64,000 nt of DNA from Malus domestica (GCF_042453785.1 NC_091675.1:21066501-21130500); one strand, 5' to 3'; positions 1 through 11,117 are shown, counted from the first letter of the stretch. The notes: a model not told the origin generated them from the sequence alone. Numbers and translations: made by a program.

Positions 1-502
1 AGTCTTATCCTTCTTAGCAGGCGAATCAGTCTCAGCAGTAAAGGGAGTGGGCCTTGGCGCCACTTTAGCAATAGAGTCCACCTTATCGCTATTCATAGTA
101 GCAAGCCTCTTCAAAGGTGAACCGAACTTAGCTCTCAACAGACATCTTGGTACAGACTTCGGCATTGGGGACATGACAGGACCTTTATGCTGAGCAATCC
201 TATCAGCAATCATACTAGCCATTCTTGACATGGTAGGCGCCACATGCACAGATCTAGCAGCCTCATTTTTTTCTTCCCATTGGAAGAAGTTATGTCAATC
301 ACAAGCATCTCAGCAGTAGACAGACCCTCATGAGCAGCGAAGGAAGGCTTCGGTTTTTCTCAACCGGCATTTCTTGAGCAGGCGGGGAAGATATCTTATT
401 TCCACCTTCATTCATAGTTAGCTCCACGACAGCGATCAGACGAGCCAATGCATCCGCCTTGATCCTCTTTACCTTATCTTTCGAGACAGTAGGGGAGCTC
501 AA
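1..502 (-). pseudogene. Unidentified repeat-associated reading frame, frameshifted, cut by window edge
   Basis: The minus strand reads as protein across almost the whole segment but needs two frame changes: one near 360 at an A/C-rich run and one near 268 at a run of A residues. The reading includes stretches such as KVKRIKADALARLIAVVELT and MASMIADRIAQHKG, with basic, proline- and serine-rich composition and no catalytic motif that I recognise. I believe similar uncharacterised sequences are repeated in apple-tribe genomes, but that is memory, not a search. It runs off the left edge, so its 3' part is unseen. It is most likely part of a decayed mobile element; a host pseudogene is possible. 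Confidence 0.35.
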
Positions 503-1208
503 CCTAGCATTCCAGCAGGCAAGAGGTCTGCATGCCCAACATTCTAGCAGCTCGTAAGGCCCGCTACCTCCTCATTTCTCTTAATCGTCGGCCTGGCCCG
601 TGTCAAGTCTAAGAGCCCAAAGGACATGAGCCATGCGGCTCACCTAGCACCACATTTCAACGCTTCAATCTGAGGTCATAATCGTACAAGCTGCCCATGG
701 CTGTAGCCAAGTTGAGCAACCTAAAGCAGTGGTCCCTGCCACAACACCTCCTCGGCCCATACCAAGTTGACTCCTGGCCCTTGATAGCCAACGTGCTACA
801 CCACCCTGATTGCTGCTCCGCGGCAGCACTATCCAAGAAGAAGACAAGAAAAATTTAATTTTTCTTACATCGGTGCGGCATGGAGACGACGAAGAAATCA
901 ATGAAAAAAGATCATTTGCACGGGCAAGATGTAGAAGATTGCTAGAGGAAGGGGAACAAATATCCTCTAAGTTCTCTCTCTCTTGTAGGGTAGAGTAAAT
1001 CACTCTCCAAAGTTGATTTAATAACCCAGTTAAGGTGGACTTAAATAGACTTTGAGAGAAATTTATTTCCCTTTCCTAGAATGATCTAATTTCCTATTAA
1101 AGAGGGAATCTACATAAAAAAAAAGGAAGCAGTCCTATGTTTCATAAAACAAGAAGATCTCTACACCTGCTGCCCTTTCCTACGAGCAGCCCAACAGGTG
1201 TGAGGGCA
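503..1208. other. Intergenic, no gene recognised
   Basis: Short open frames exist on both strands (for example 665-1003 on the minus strand) but show no domain, codon bias or motif. The sequence looks like degenerate transposon filler between the preceding reading frame and the LTR-like segment. Confidence 0.5.
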
Positions 1209-1760
1209 TTTGTGGAGCCAAAAATAATCACAAGACGACACGTGGATTTTTGGGTAAAAAGGACAAAAATACCCTTAAGGCATACCGGGATTCCTACGCG
1301 CTAGCAACATACCCTCATCCGTCAATCAAAACAAAAGTGCCCAAAATAGGTAACAAATTCAAAATTATTTCATCCATCCTGATCCTATATTTTTGACAAG
1401 GTAATCATTCCATAACTTACAAAATATTCCACATAAATCACATAACCCCCAAAATATTTATACCAAAATGTGTTGATTAACCAATTAATGGACTAATTTC
1501 CTAATCCCTTAAATCACACATTAAACCATAAGTTACACCCTATCCCTATAAATAGGCTCCCATTTTCACCAAAAGACCAATCCAACACTCTTGCTAAAAT
1601 CCTATAGAATTCTCAAACACTTTTTCTCTCTAAATTCTAACTTTGGCATCAGAGGTTCTTCGGCCAAAGCCCCCCATTCATCGTGGGCGCTTGAGGCTCT
1701 TGGCCTTGACCTAAGGTGTTAATTGTTTTATAGGTGCAATTTTGTCCAAGATCAAGGAGG
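1209..1760 (+). repeat. LTR-like segment with TATA box (probable Ty3/gypsy LTR)
   Basis: The segment begins TGTGGAGCC, is AT-rich, and has a strong TATA element (TATAAATAGG) at 1547-1556, followed by a CT-rich downstream part and then GGCATCAGAGGTTCTTCGG. This layout resembles plant gypsy LTRs, in which the promoter lies in the last quarter. I could not find a second copy or a target duplication, so the boundaries are approximate and the call is an inference from architecture. Confidence 0.4.
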
Positions 1761-2377
1761 AAGAAATTTGCATCCACACTTACCAGTCCATCTAACAGAG
1801 CCTGTCCGCATCTGCTTGTTTACAAACCCATGTCGTATACTGCCATGAGTTTGACGAGGATGTTGAAAACTATTAGCATTTATGTTTACTTTAATGTTTG
1901 GTTTCTTAAGCTTAGCCTGTTAGCATTAGAGTCAGGTTTAGCTTATTATAAATAGCGTGCTTGTTGTTCGGTTGTGAATATGTTAGTCACGATGTAGCCT
2001 CTTGAAATTTTGTAGCCGTTTCGGCATTCTCAGTTTGTTTAATAATATTCTTATTATTTTGTAGTCTTATTCCTTGCACACTCTGATATTAGGCACTACT
2101 ATAGCTTATTGTATGATTAACAACGCTAAACCACTACATTATACTGTAATTGACTTATATTACAGGAATAATATTATAATCGCTAGTGGTGTCCGCTGGG
2201 AAGCTTCTCATTGATCTTGTCCATAATCCCATTCTTTTCGTGGTGCTCCTCCATGTAAGTGGTGACGCCGTAAGTAGTGGTGGTCAAAGTGGTGACGCCG
2301 TAAGTAGTGGTGGTCGCATTTTTATATGGGGAAAAGAGACTACTTACAGAGCTCGAGCTTGAGATAATAATTGTGCC
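1761..2377. other. Spacer with a short duplicated motif
   Basis: No gene is supported. At about 2250-2315 a segment of about 27 bp (GTGGTGACGCCGTAAGTAGT followed by GGTGGTC) occurs twice in tandem. The right end merges into the copia fragment that follows. Confidence 0.4.
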
Positions 2378-3712
2378 TTGACTCTTGACCCTGATGGATC
2401 CACTGTAAAGGATCGAGTTTCGGGGAAGACGCTTTTGCGGGGACGAGTTGAAGATGGCTTCTATCCTCTTCAAGGCTCTAGTCCTCCCACCTCCTCATCA
2501 CCCTCAGCTTTAATAAGTGTCAAAGCTCCTGTACAGATTTGGCACCGAAGATTGGGTCATCCATCTTCTTCTATTTTTCGCAAGGTTCTTTCAGGAAATA
2601 AGCTTGTCGTGCAAGGCAAACCTGCTGGTGATCTTTTCTGCTCAGATTGTGCTTTAGCTAAAAGTCACAAGCTTCCTTTTGGTTCTGCCAATTCTACAAG
2701 TACTCACAGTCTTCAACTACTACACTGTGATGTTTGGGGTCCTGCCTCCATCACTTCTCCTAGTGGCTTTAAGTACTACTTGTTGCTTGTAGATGATTAC
2801 AGTAGATATAGTTGGTTATTTCCATTAAAGGCCAAATCTGATGCCTATTCTACTTTTGTTGTATTCAAACAATATGTAGAAAATCTACTTGGAAATAAAA
2901 TCAAAGTTGTGCAGTCCGATTCAGGAGGTGAATTCATTGGTGCTAAGTTTGAGTCTTTTCTTCACACTCATGGTATTCTTCATCGATTAACATGTCCTCA
3001 CACTCCTGAACAAAATGGCTGTGCTGAAAGAAAACACCGCCATATTGTGGAAACTGCCCGTACATTACTTGTTGCTTCTAATGTTCCACATCTTTATTGG
3101 GTGGAAGCTTTTTCCACGGTTGTGTATCTTATTAACAGGTTGCCAATCTCTGGCCTTTCTACATCTCCTTGGGAATTACTCTTCTTCAAGCCACCAGATT
3201 ACTCCAGACTCAAAGTCTTTGGCTGTCGATGTTTCCCGTGGCTCAAACCTTACACTCATTCCAAGCTGGACGCTAAGAGCAAAAGCTGTGTGTTTCTCGG
3301 GTACAGTTTACAGCACAAAGGATATAGATGCCTTGATCCAGTCACTAATCGTCTCTATATTTCCAGACATGTGCAGTTTGATGAAGCAACATATCCTTTT
3401 CAGTCTTCTCCTACCATCCCTGTTCTGTCTTCAGACTCTGTTATCGCTCCCATGGATCTGCAGTTTTCCGTTCCTCAGCATACTGGTGTTCCTCCTGGAC
3501 ACGTTGGCCATACTCAAGAGTCCATTCCTCCTACTGCTGCTCCAAGTACAGATTCTCTGACTAATGCATCTGTATCTTCCCCTGCAACAACTATGTCACT
3601 GCCCCCTTCCAATACTCACCCTATGATCACTCGCTCCAAAGCTGGTATCTTCAAGCCCAAAGTTTATGCAGCTACCAAACATCCTCTTCCATCTGATATT
3701 GACGAGCGATGA
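2378..3712 (+). pseudogene. Ty1/copia polyprotein fragment: gag-pre-integrase and integrase
   Basis: One uninterrupted 444-codon frame. About residues 50-105 form the gag-pre-integrase zinc region, with a His pair (WHRRLGH) and a Cys pair (CSDC). The integrase core follows, with the catalytic acidic residues visible in LLHCDVWGP, VVQSDSGGEF and EQNGCAERKHRHI (D, D, E spacing as in the family). A Ser/Pro/Thr-rich linker ends at the conserved TRSKAGIFKPK motif that normally precedes reverse transcriptase. The frame then ends at a stop, and no reverse transcriptase, RNase H or flanking LTR follows, so the element is truncated on both sides. The upstream start is not a real initiator: gag and protease are missing. 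A hAT-type element sits just downstream. Confidence 0.9.
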
Positions 3713-3818
3713 AGCATGCCAGTGGCACCATGGTGCTCTTTCCTGCCATAATCGTGACCAACCGTGTCTTGAGCACCGTATTCTCTGGCGATGGAAGGAG
3801 TAATGCTAGTATTAGCAC
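3713..3818. other. Junction between copia fragment and hAT-type element
   Basis: This short unannotated stretch ends in ATTAGCAC (3811-3818), the left copy of the target-site duplication of the next element. The sequence resumes after 4706, so these bases and 4707 onwards were once contiguous. Confidence 0.5.
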
Positions 3819-4698
3819 TAGACCTGTAAACGGGTCGGGTTTATTGAGTTTGGGTTGGGTTCAATCTGACCCGTTAATTTAACGGGTCATCCAAATCCAA
3901 CCCATTAAGTTAACGGATCATCCGAACTTAACCAATTAAGCTAACGGGTCATCCGTTACATCCGTTAACAATTTTTTTTTAATAGTTCATCCAATATGCA
4001 AAAAGACTCCTCTGCCTCCTGCTGCTCTTAATTCAACCAATAATTAAGAATTATAACGTTTAAAAACACTTAAAAATTAAAAAAAAAAAGGAATAAGAAG
4101 AAAGGAATTAGGAAATTGCCTGCATGAAAGCTTAAGAACTCGGACCCTCTTAGCCTGAGAGTCATTGGAGCAACCAAGAAGGCAAGAACATCAAGAATTC
4201 CACATATTGTGAGTGACCAACTCCCAAAAAAAAAAATAACAGCGACATGCTGCGGCTGCTGCCAGATTGTAGGCACCTCTTCCACCTCAAGTGCGTTGAT
4301 CCATGGCTGCGGTTGAACCCTACGTGTCCTATCTGCAGAATGTCTCCAATCCAAACGCCCTTGTCAACTCCTATGGCCGAGGTGGTTCCAGTGGCTAGCA
4401 GGTGTGACTGATTCAAAGAAGAGGTGGAAGGGAATCAGAGCTTACCAGAAAGAGAGTAGTGAAGTTCAGTAAAATTTTTTGAGGAAGAAGATGGGGAGAT
4501 AACCAGAACAGAAGGGAATGAGCACAACTAAAGGGTGTTAACGGGTTTTACGAATTCACTCAAAATGACCCGTTATTTAACGGGTGATTAACAGGTTGAC
4601 CCGTTAACCACCGAACCCGTTTATCACTCACCCGAATGCTAATTTTAACGGATCGAGTCGAGTCGGGTTAACGAGTCAGATGAAAAATGCCAGGTCTA
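3819..4698. mobile_element. Non-autonomous hAT-type transposon, 880 bp, with 8-bp target duplication
   Basis: Both flanks carry ATTAGCAC (3811-3818 and 4699-4706), an exact 8-bp duplication as made by hAT transposases. The termini are perfect 8-bp inverted repeats, TAGACCTG and CAGGTCTA. Subterminal regions on both sides are packed with AACGGGT/ACCCGTT motifs in both orientations, typical of transposase-binding clusters in hAT elements. No transposase is encoded. The interior (about 4080-4500) differs in composition and has open minus-strand frames of 84 and 94 codons, possibly captured gene sequence. Movement would have needed a transposase supplied elsewhere. Confidence 0.85.
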
Positions 4699-4706
4699 AT
4701 TAGCAC

Positions 4707-6360
4707 TGTGATGACCAAGAGGGTTTCCGTACTTGTCCACTCGGGGACCCACCGGGGTGCTGTACTCGTCGGTTGCCTGGGTCGGGTTTCTGTGGGCATT
4801 GGTCGGTGGTGGCCCGAACTGGTTATGGTAATGTGCTATTTTTCAATAAACACAATGAAACCGTTTCTTTTTATTTGAAAATTTTGAATGTACTTTGATC
4901 GGATTTGATGGATTATGGAGTTAAAAGTTTCGATCAGTTTATGTAGGCAAATGAACAGTCATGCATGTCACAGTGGGGTTCTTACTTGTTACACGTACGT
5001 GAATAGTGACTTCGGTGCCTTGTCAACACGTTGACTACTGAGAAACGTGGCGGTGTGTGCAAGGGAAAAATGTATGTTCATGTCGGCATAGAATATTCAA
5101 GACTCTAGATCTCTTCCACCAAAGCTCAACAATCAATTAGTTCGGATTCTTAAAATTTGATCAAACGGCTAAAATTATTATAACTTTTAAATGAGCCCTC
5201 TATTTGTAACCGTTAGATTAAATTTCAAAAATTCGAATTAATTAATTTATGAACTTTGGTAGGAGAGTTCCGAAGAAAATCTCTTCCGAATATTCATGGC
5301 TATGATGAGATGAGTCAGTGTCAACCTTGTTCGGAATAGGATTTCTCTTTTCTCTAAATTTTCTATTGTTTAATCTATTTTGTTTAAAAAGTCACAATTA
5401 AGCAAAGTTAATATTTCATGACGTGGCAGAGCCACTAAAGAACAAGGGCAGTCATGGGCCTATCTTGCAATTTTTTTTCCTTTTTTATGTATAAGATATA
5501 GCATAACCTCCTTTTATTTCTGGTAAATTTAGTTGCAATCTTGAAATTCATGGATTTGGGATTCTCTTATTCTAGTTATAATGATGTAGCTTCTTCAACT
5601 TGTTAATTACTTCACGTTCATCTTTGGGCGGAGGAGATTAATTTAGGTCGAAGTTTTTGACCGCGGTAATTGAATCTAATTGTCAGGATTTATCACTTAC
5701 TCTAAGAATGTTGGCTGATATTTTTCTTTGTTGGCTTGAACTTCTAGTCCATATGCTCTTAAATATTAGTTGGATTATGTGACTATATGGTTGATGCGGT
5801 ATGGGTAATCTACCCCTATCTTGCATATTAACCTAATGATTGATGCGGTATGATATTTTTCTGAGTTGAGATAAATAAATCAAAATACAACCAATCTATC
5901 TCGTATTTTAGGCATTAAAAAATAAAGTTTCATAATTGTGAAAGGCCCCCCGTGATGTAAGATCTTGGCTCCGCCACTGATTTCATGTGACTTTTTTATA
6001 AGCAAATAAATACAATAAAAATGTGAGAAAAAAGGAAAGCAAAGGGAGTGAAAATTTGGAAATTTGAAAGCGAGTCCTACTACGTCTTGTCGTGGAGATG
6101 AAGAGCTCGAGACACTTCACCGCATCTGTGAACTTGAAGATTTATGGCACGTTTACCTAAAACATAATAAGAATTGGATTGACGAAGAATTGAATTGAAG
6201 AGTAAGAATCAGATTCATGCTGAAGCTGTTTACTTAAATATTCTAAAATTGGAGTAGAAATAAAATTGAGTTTATATAAGTTGTTTATTAATTCACTTAA
6301 ATCAAAATAAAAATCAATATGATTACTAAAATGCCCTTATTCTTTTTTGTTTTAGTCAAT
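4707..6360. other. AT-rich intergenic region, no gene recognised
   Basis: Apart from the inverted-repeat element at 5091-5295, I see no coding potential. The sequence near 6140-6300 (ACGTTTACCTAAAACA and AT-rich text) may be a further MITE remnant, but I could not pair its ends. Confidence 0.4.
5091..5295. repeat. MITE-like inverted repeat, about 205 bp
   Basis: The left half (GAATATTC, then ATCTCTTCC, ACCAAAG and AATTAGTTCGGATT) reappears as its reverse complement in the right half (AATTCGAATTAATT, CTTTGG, and GAAGAAAATCTCTTCC ending in GAATATTC). The middle also pairs (TTAAAATTTGATC with TAGATTAAATTTC). The whole unit could fold as a long imperfect hairpin, the usual shape of a MITE. No clear target duplication was found. 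Confidence 0.5.
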
Positions 6361-6395
6361 GTTCTAAAATCCGCTAGGCGCTAGTTGGGCGTGTT
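6361..6395 (+). repeat. Terminus of a GTTCTAAAA...GCTAGGCG MITE family
   Basis: GTTCTAAAATCCGCTAGGCG resembles the two ends of the hAT-type MITE at 31957-33900 (GTTCTAAAA at 31961 and, reversed, TTTTAGAAC at 33889). Here only one end is visible, so it is a truncated copy next to the KH gene fragment. Confidence 0.5.
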
Positions 6396-6632
6396 AGTTA
6401 CTCAAGCCCAACCCAATCTGCTCAGTTCCTATCTGCAATGGCCAACCAATGTGCGACACGCTGCACATGTCACATTTGATAGGTTCAATGGGTTCTTGGG
6501 TTTGCCCATGGAGTTTGAACCTGAAGTGCCCAGTAGCAATCGTCCCGCCGGCCAGCCTCTGACCTACACACAAAGAGAGATCCCTCAGACGACCAGAAGA
6601 AGGAGAAGACGATCGGACATCTGAGAGTCGCT

Positions 6633-7071
6633 ATGGAAATGACATCATCATCGGGCGGTGGAAGGTACATGGCGTACTCGCCGTCACCGTCGGCACTTCA
6701 CTCCCCTCACCTCTCTGGCCTTCGCTCCACCTCCTCCTCCGCTGCTCTCATTGCCGCTGAGAAAGAAAAATATCTATCTGAGCTGCTTGGGAAGCTTCAC
6801 AAGCTGAGTCCATTTTTGCCTGTGCTGCCGCATTGCAACAGGTTACTAAACCAAGTGTTCTGTATTTGCAGAGAGAGAGAGTTGTTGGTTGCAGGAGCAC
6901 CAGTCTGTCATAAAACCCTTGTCTTCTTCCGTGAAAATGATAAACAATGGCGGCCTGTTAGCCAAGACGCTCTACGATGACCTGGCTTCAGGGATGCAGT
7001 GGTCGTTTTCAAACAAGCCAAAAGTCGTTCTCTGGTGGGATTCAACAGCCAAAGGAGCGGCAACAGAATAA
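6633..7071 (+). pseudogene. Fragment of a STAR/KH-domain RNA-binding protein gene (first exon)
   Basis: The first 65-70 codons after ATG 6633 read GRYMAYSPSPSALHSPHLSG and then EKEKYLSELLGKLHKLSPFLPVLPHCNRLLNQ (in two parts). From memory these match the N-terminal dimerisation region of plant Quaking/STAR-type KH proteins such as SPIN1-like proteins, which ends at an intron after LLNQ. Here LLNQ (about 6853) runs directly into unrelated sequence with two competing frames, one of them with an LYDDLASGM stretch. The KH domain and all later exons are absent. This looks like a captured or duplicated exon 1 plus 5' leader (6400-6632), not a working gene. The family name is from recognition only. 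Confidence 0.6.
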
Positions 7072-7519
7072 TGAAAAAAGAATGACAAAAGCAAAAGAGA
7101 GAGGTGTAAGCTGTCACCAATGAGTCATATTCGTCAGTTCAAGCAAGGCAAAAACAACAAAGGTGCGGAGGAAAAGCAAAAGTAATCAAGTGAGCTGCGG
7201 CATAAAAGCAAAAGAGAAAGGCGCAATGGGAAACAAAAGCGAAAGCAAAGTACAAAAAGCCTGCAAAGCAGAAAGCAAAAACAAGGAATAAACATCACAT
7301 TGCAAAAGCAAGGAATAAACACCCCACCAGAATGATGTAATTTACTTTTCTTGTTTTTGAATGGTGTGATTTATTTTTCTTATCTTTTGGAGACATCTGT
7401 ATAAACCCCATCAGAGGGTAATAATAATAAAAATAAAAAAAAAGGCAAGCCCAAAATAATGGGCTGCAATGTTATGTGGAGGGCGAAGGCCCATATGCCC
7501 AAAAGAGCCAGGCCTTATG
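7072..7519. other. Purine-rich spacer of the gypsy 3' region
   Basis: GCAAAAG/GGCAAAAA motifs recur many times (7080-7320), giving a low-complexity A/G-rich tract; a T/A-rich stretch follows. I take it as the internal 3' spacer of the element whose LTR ends at 9648. No gene is supported. Confidence 0.4.
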
Positions 7520-7795
7520 GCTCTAAATTTATTCGGCACCCTGCCGCTATTATCACCAATCAGGTGATCAAAAGTACGCCCAGTACTTCCAAATTTATTC
7601 GGCACCCTGCCGCTATTATCACCAACCAGGTGATCAAAAGTACGTCCAGTACTACAAAAAATTATTTGGCAGCCCGCCGCTATTATCACCAACCAGGTGA
7701 TCAAAAGTACGCCCAATACTCTAAAAATTATTCGGCAGCCTGCCACTATTATCACTAACCAGGTGATCAAAAGTACGTCCAGTACTCCAAAATTA
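7520..7795. repeat. Tandem array, unit about 68 bp, core CACCAACCAGGTG
   Basis: Four successive units carry ATCACCAACCAGGTGATC or one-base variants (near 7550, 7618, 7688 and 7752), followed by AAAAGTACGCCCAGTACT and ATTCGGCA-CCTGCCGCTAT. The core is dyad-symmetric. The same core occurs in the array at 21310-22140, linking the two gypsy remnants to one family. Confidence 0.85.
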
Positions 7796-8175
7796 TACAT
7801 GAGCATCACTTATGTCAATCATACATAAACATTCATGAGCATAACTCATGTCAATCATACATACATTTATGACCATCATTCATGTCAACATTCATGAGCA
7901 TCACTCATGTCAACATCCATGAGCATCACTCATGTCAATCAAACATTCATGTCAACATTCATGAGCATCACTCATGTTAACATCCATGAGCATCACTCAT
8001 GTCAATCAAACATTCATGAGCATCACTCATGTCAATCAGCTTTGAAAGCTTCATTTACATAGCTCCAGCTTTGAAAGCTTCATTTACAGAGCTCCAGCTT
8101 CAAAAGCTTTATTTACAAAAGCTCCAGCTTCAAAACTTCACTTGCAAAGCTTCACTTACAAAGCTTTAGTGCAGG
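7796..8175. repeat. Two further short tandem arrays (CATGAGCATCACTCATG; AGCTTTGAAAGCTTCA)
   Basis: At 7796-8040 CATGAGCATCACTCATGTCA repeats about eight times with irregular spacers. At 8040-8175 CAGCTTTGAAAGCTTCATTT and degenerate copies repeat about five times. Both cores are short palindromes. They precede a purine-rich GGGGGAC motif that ends the internal region of the element. Confidence 0.75.
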
Positions 8176-8340
8176 GTATACAAATACCGCCTCCGAACAA
8201 CCGCCACTTCGGCCCATACATGGATTGAATTTTCAAGTCTCCAGCCAAAAGACTCTCTTGACTGATGACTTGGGGGACTACATTATGTACCATTTATTGG
8301 GCCTCAATTGGGTCTCATGAAAAATACTTGGGGGACTTAG

Positions 8341-9060
8341 CCCATTACTTATGTACTGAGGAGCGAACCCTTATTTTATAAAAGGGACTTCCTCACTTTC
8401 ATTAGAGAGCACCCATTATTCATGTACTGAGGAGCGAACCCTTATTTTATAAAAAGGACTCCCTCGCCTTCATTAGAGAGCATCGCCGCCAGCTGAGCAA
8501 CCGCCTCACCGCGAACATCACTCTAGCCCATCACTTATGTATTCAGGAGCGAACCTTTATTTTATAAAAGGGACTCCCTCACCATCATTAGAGAGCATCG
8601 CCGCCTACTGAGCAACCGCCTCGCCGCGAGCATTAACTCTAGCCCATCACTTATGTATCGAGGAGCGAGCCCTTATTCTATAAAAGGGACTCCCTCACCA
8701 TCATTAGAGAGCATCACCGCCTGCTGAGCAACTGCCTCGTCGTGAGCATCAACTCTAACCCATTACTTATGTATTGAAGAGCGAGCCCTTATTTTATAAA
8801 AAGGACTCCCTCACCATCATTAGAAAGCATCGCCACCTACTGAGCAATCGCCTCACCGCGAGCATCAACTCTAGCCCATCACTTATGTATTGAGGAGCGA
8901 GCCCTTATTCTATAAAAGGGACTTCCTCACCATCATTACAGAGCATCACCGCTTGCTGAGCAACCGCCTCGCCGCGAGCATCAACTCTTAGCCCATCACT
9001 TATGTATTGAGGAGTGAGCCCTTATTCTATAAAAGGGACTCCCTTACCTTCAACACCACA
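8341..9060 (+). repeat. Seven-unit tandem array, 116-bp period, each unit with a TATA element
   Basis: Units begin with CCCATYACTTATGTA at about 8341, 8412, 8527, 8643, 8759, 8875 and 8991. The first spacing is 71 bp; the others are 115-116 bp. Each unit has GAGGAGCGA, then CCTTATTYTATAAAAGGGAC (a consensus TATA box), then CATCATTAGAGAGCATCGCC. It resembles the TATA region of the LTRs at 9263-9648 and 14174-14534 (TCTATAAAAGGA), so it appears to be an expanded LTR core-promoter segment. Confidence 0.85.
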
Positions 9061-9262
9061 AGCCGAGCCAACCAAAGCAACATAAGCCACAAACCGAGCA
9101 GCCTCGCAACATGTGCTACTTCTAGTTGAGCATCATTTCAGATTAAGCACCGTCTCATATCGAGCATCAGTTCAAGACAACATCTAGTTACTTCGGCCCA
9201 CACATGACCTGAATTTCAAGTCTCCAACCAAAAGACTCTCTTGACTGAAGACTTGGGAGACT

Positions 9263-9648
9263 ACTGTTTGTACCATACTTAGGGCCTCCGTATTTAGATC
9301 TCGTATAAATACTCGGAGGACTCAAATGTAATTATGTAATAAATAAAGGGGAAAATATGTAATAAGTGAGGAACCCTTAGTCTATAAAAGGACCCCTTAG
9401 TCTCCTCATTAAGAGAGGCCAATTCTTAGGCCTGAGATCCCCAGAGCCTTACTTTCACATTCAGAGAGGCTTATCCTCACATACAAAGGCTCTCTCCTTC
9501 ACAATCCTCTAAGAGAAATACAATATCAGTGTGGACGGAGCCAAAACATTGGGGTGAACCACAATACATCTTGTGTTATTTACTTTGTTGCAGATTCACA
9601 GTCGAATTTACGTTGTTCCAAGACTCCTCCGGTTTTGTGCACCAACAA
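9263..9648 (+). repeat. Ty3/gypsy LTR (386 bp)
   Basis: It begins TGTTTGTACC right after a polypurine-like tract (CTTGGGAGACTAC) and ends GTGCACCAACA. A TATA box (TCTATAAAAGGA) is at 9381-9392. The 3' part (CAGTGTGGACGGAGCC, GGGTGAACCAC, CATCTTGTGTTATTTAC, GATTCACAGTCG) closely matches the LTR at 14400-14534, so both belong to one family. The preceding polypurine tract marks it as a 3' LTR. About 1 kb upstream (8205-8290) the polypurine tract and LTR start occur a second time, so this end is internally duplicated. At 9649 it abuts a minus-strand gag. Confidence 0.75.
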
Positions 9649-11117
9649 GGTTGATCTTGAGTTGAGGCTGGGAACCTTTCTTTAGGATGTGTTGTACTAT
9701 TGGCCCGCCATTTTCTTCTTCGCTGTAGTTTGACATGGATTTAACTATGGCCGGTCTTGAGAGCTCGATAGGTGGCGCATTGGAAAATAGGTCGATCTTG
9801 AGTCGAGGCTGGAAGCTTTGCTTTAGGATGTGTTGTACTGGGGCATACTCGACCTTCTCCTTCCTTTTGCTCTTAGGCAAACGAGCGTCTACCATGCCAA
9901 CTGTTGCTGAAGGGAATGGATCCGTATCAACTATCATGTGTTTGTCAAGAAACTTTAACTTGCCTTTGTCAATCCAGCTCTAGATATCATCACGAAATAT
10001 GACACAATTGTTTGTGATGCTTGGTCAAATTATGATATTTGCAATATGTCTTTCCTTTAAGTTCTTCGGCCTTGGGAATGTTATGCCCTGGTTGAAGTTT
10101 GATGATCTTTGCTGATAGCAATTGATAAAAAATTGCTTCGGCATTGGTGATATCAAAGGTATAAACTTTTGATATCTTTGCTGTTTCTTCAGTGGCCGAG
10201 CGGGTTTTGACCTCCTTGGGATTAATTTGAGTCAATGCCTTGCAAACGTATGGTTTATCTATTACTATCTCGGCCGTGTCCACGCTGACGTATTGAGACT
10301 TCTCGTCTTCGGTCGATGCATAAATGACCATGGGATTTTTGTAAATTATCCCTCGGGATGGGGATTTCGATATTTTCTCTTCTCGGAGCAAATAATCATA
10401 TTGCTCGACATGCTGGGCTAATTCATACATATCCCGAAAGTTTACCCCCAAGAATTTCTTTTTGTAATCTACATCGAGTCCGTTCAAAGCAAGTCTAACA
10501 AACTCGACTTCAGGGAAAGGTACTCGGCACCAATTCCTAGCCAATTTAAATTTGGTAAGATAATCCATTGGTGACTCATCAAATGCTTGAGCCATCCTCG
10601 CCAATGAGGAAACTGACATTTCCATCCCTGGCCGATATAATTGCTCGTGAAATTTCTCGACCAACTCTTCCCAGCTTTGGATGGAATTAGGTGGGAGATT
10701 GATATACCAGGCAAATGCTGAGCATGTCAATGAAAAATTGAACAGTCGCAACTTATGAAAATCACTGTTAACATCTTCGCATTGCGCGGTGAAACGAGCC
10801 ACATGTTCTAACGAGGATAAAGACGATTCTCTAGTGAAAAGGCTAAAATCTGGAATTTTGAAACCTTTAGGATATTCGAACCTTTCCACATAAGCTGGAT
10901 ATGGATGGATGAATTTAGGGAACTTCGGCCTCTTTTTCATGGCCGAATCAATCATCCGCTGGACCTCGGTCATATCGACGGATGTTGCTTTCACTCTCTG
11001 GTCGGATCCATCTGACCTGCTACTCGATCCTCCTCTTTTTTCTAAGTCAATTGGCTTGAGCCGAGCAGGGATTGGCTCGGCTTGTACTATTGGTAACAGA
11101 TTATTTTTTTGTGGCAA
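9649..11117 (-). pseudogene. Ty3/gypsy Gag, truncated
   Basis: From an ATG at 11117 the minus strand encodes 375 codons, then after a stop near 9990 a further coding stretch to 9649. A typical plant gypsy Gag domain (retrotrans_gag type) occupies about residues 85-235: FPKFIHPYPAYVERFEYPKG, SLTCSAFAWYINLPPNSI, WEELVEKFHEQLY and the NGLDVDYKKKF region. The C-terminal Cys/His part is only partly visible (YCKYHNLTKHHKQLC). The 5' LTR lies upstream at 11613-12598. Protease and pol are missing: the element ends abruptly where the LTR at 9263-9648 begins, so it was probably broken by insertion or deletion there. Confidence 0.85.

Noticed and set aside
3015-3560. 181-codon plus-strand frame inside the copia fragment
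   Set aside because: A shadow of the integrase frame in another phase, without family motifs.
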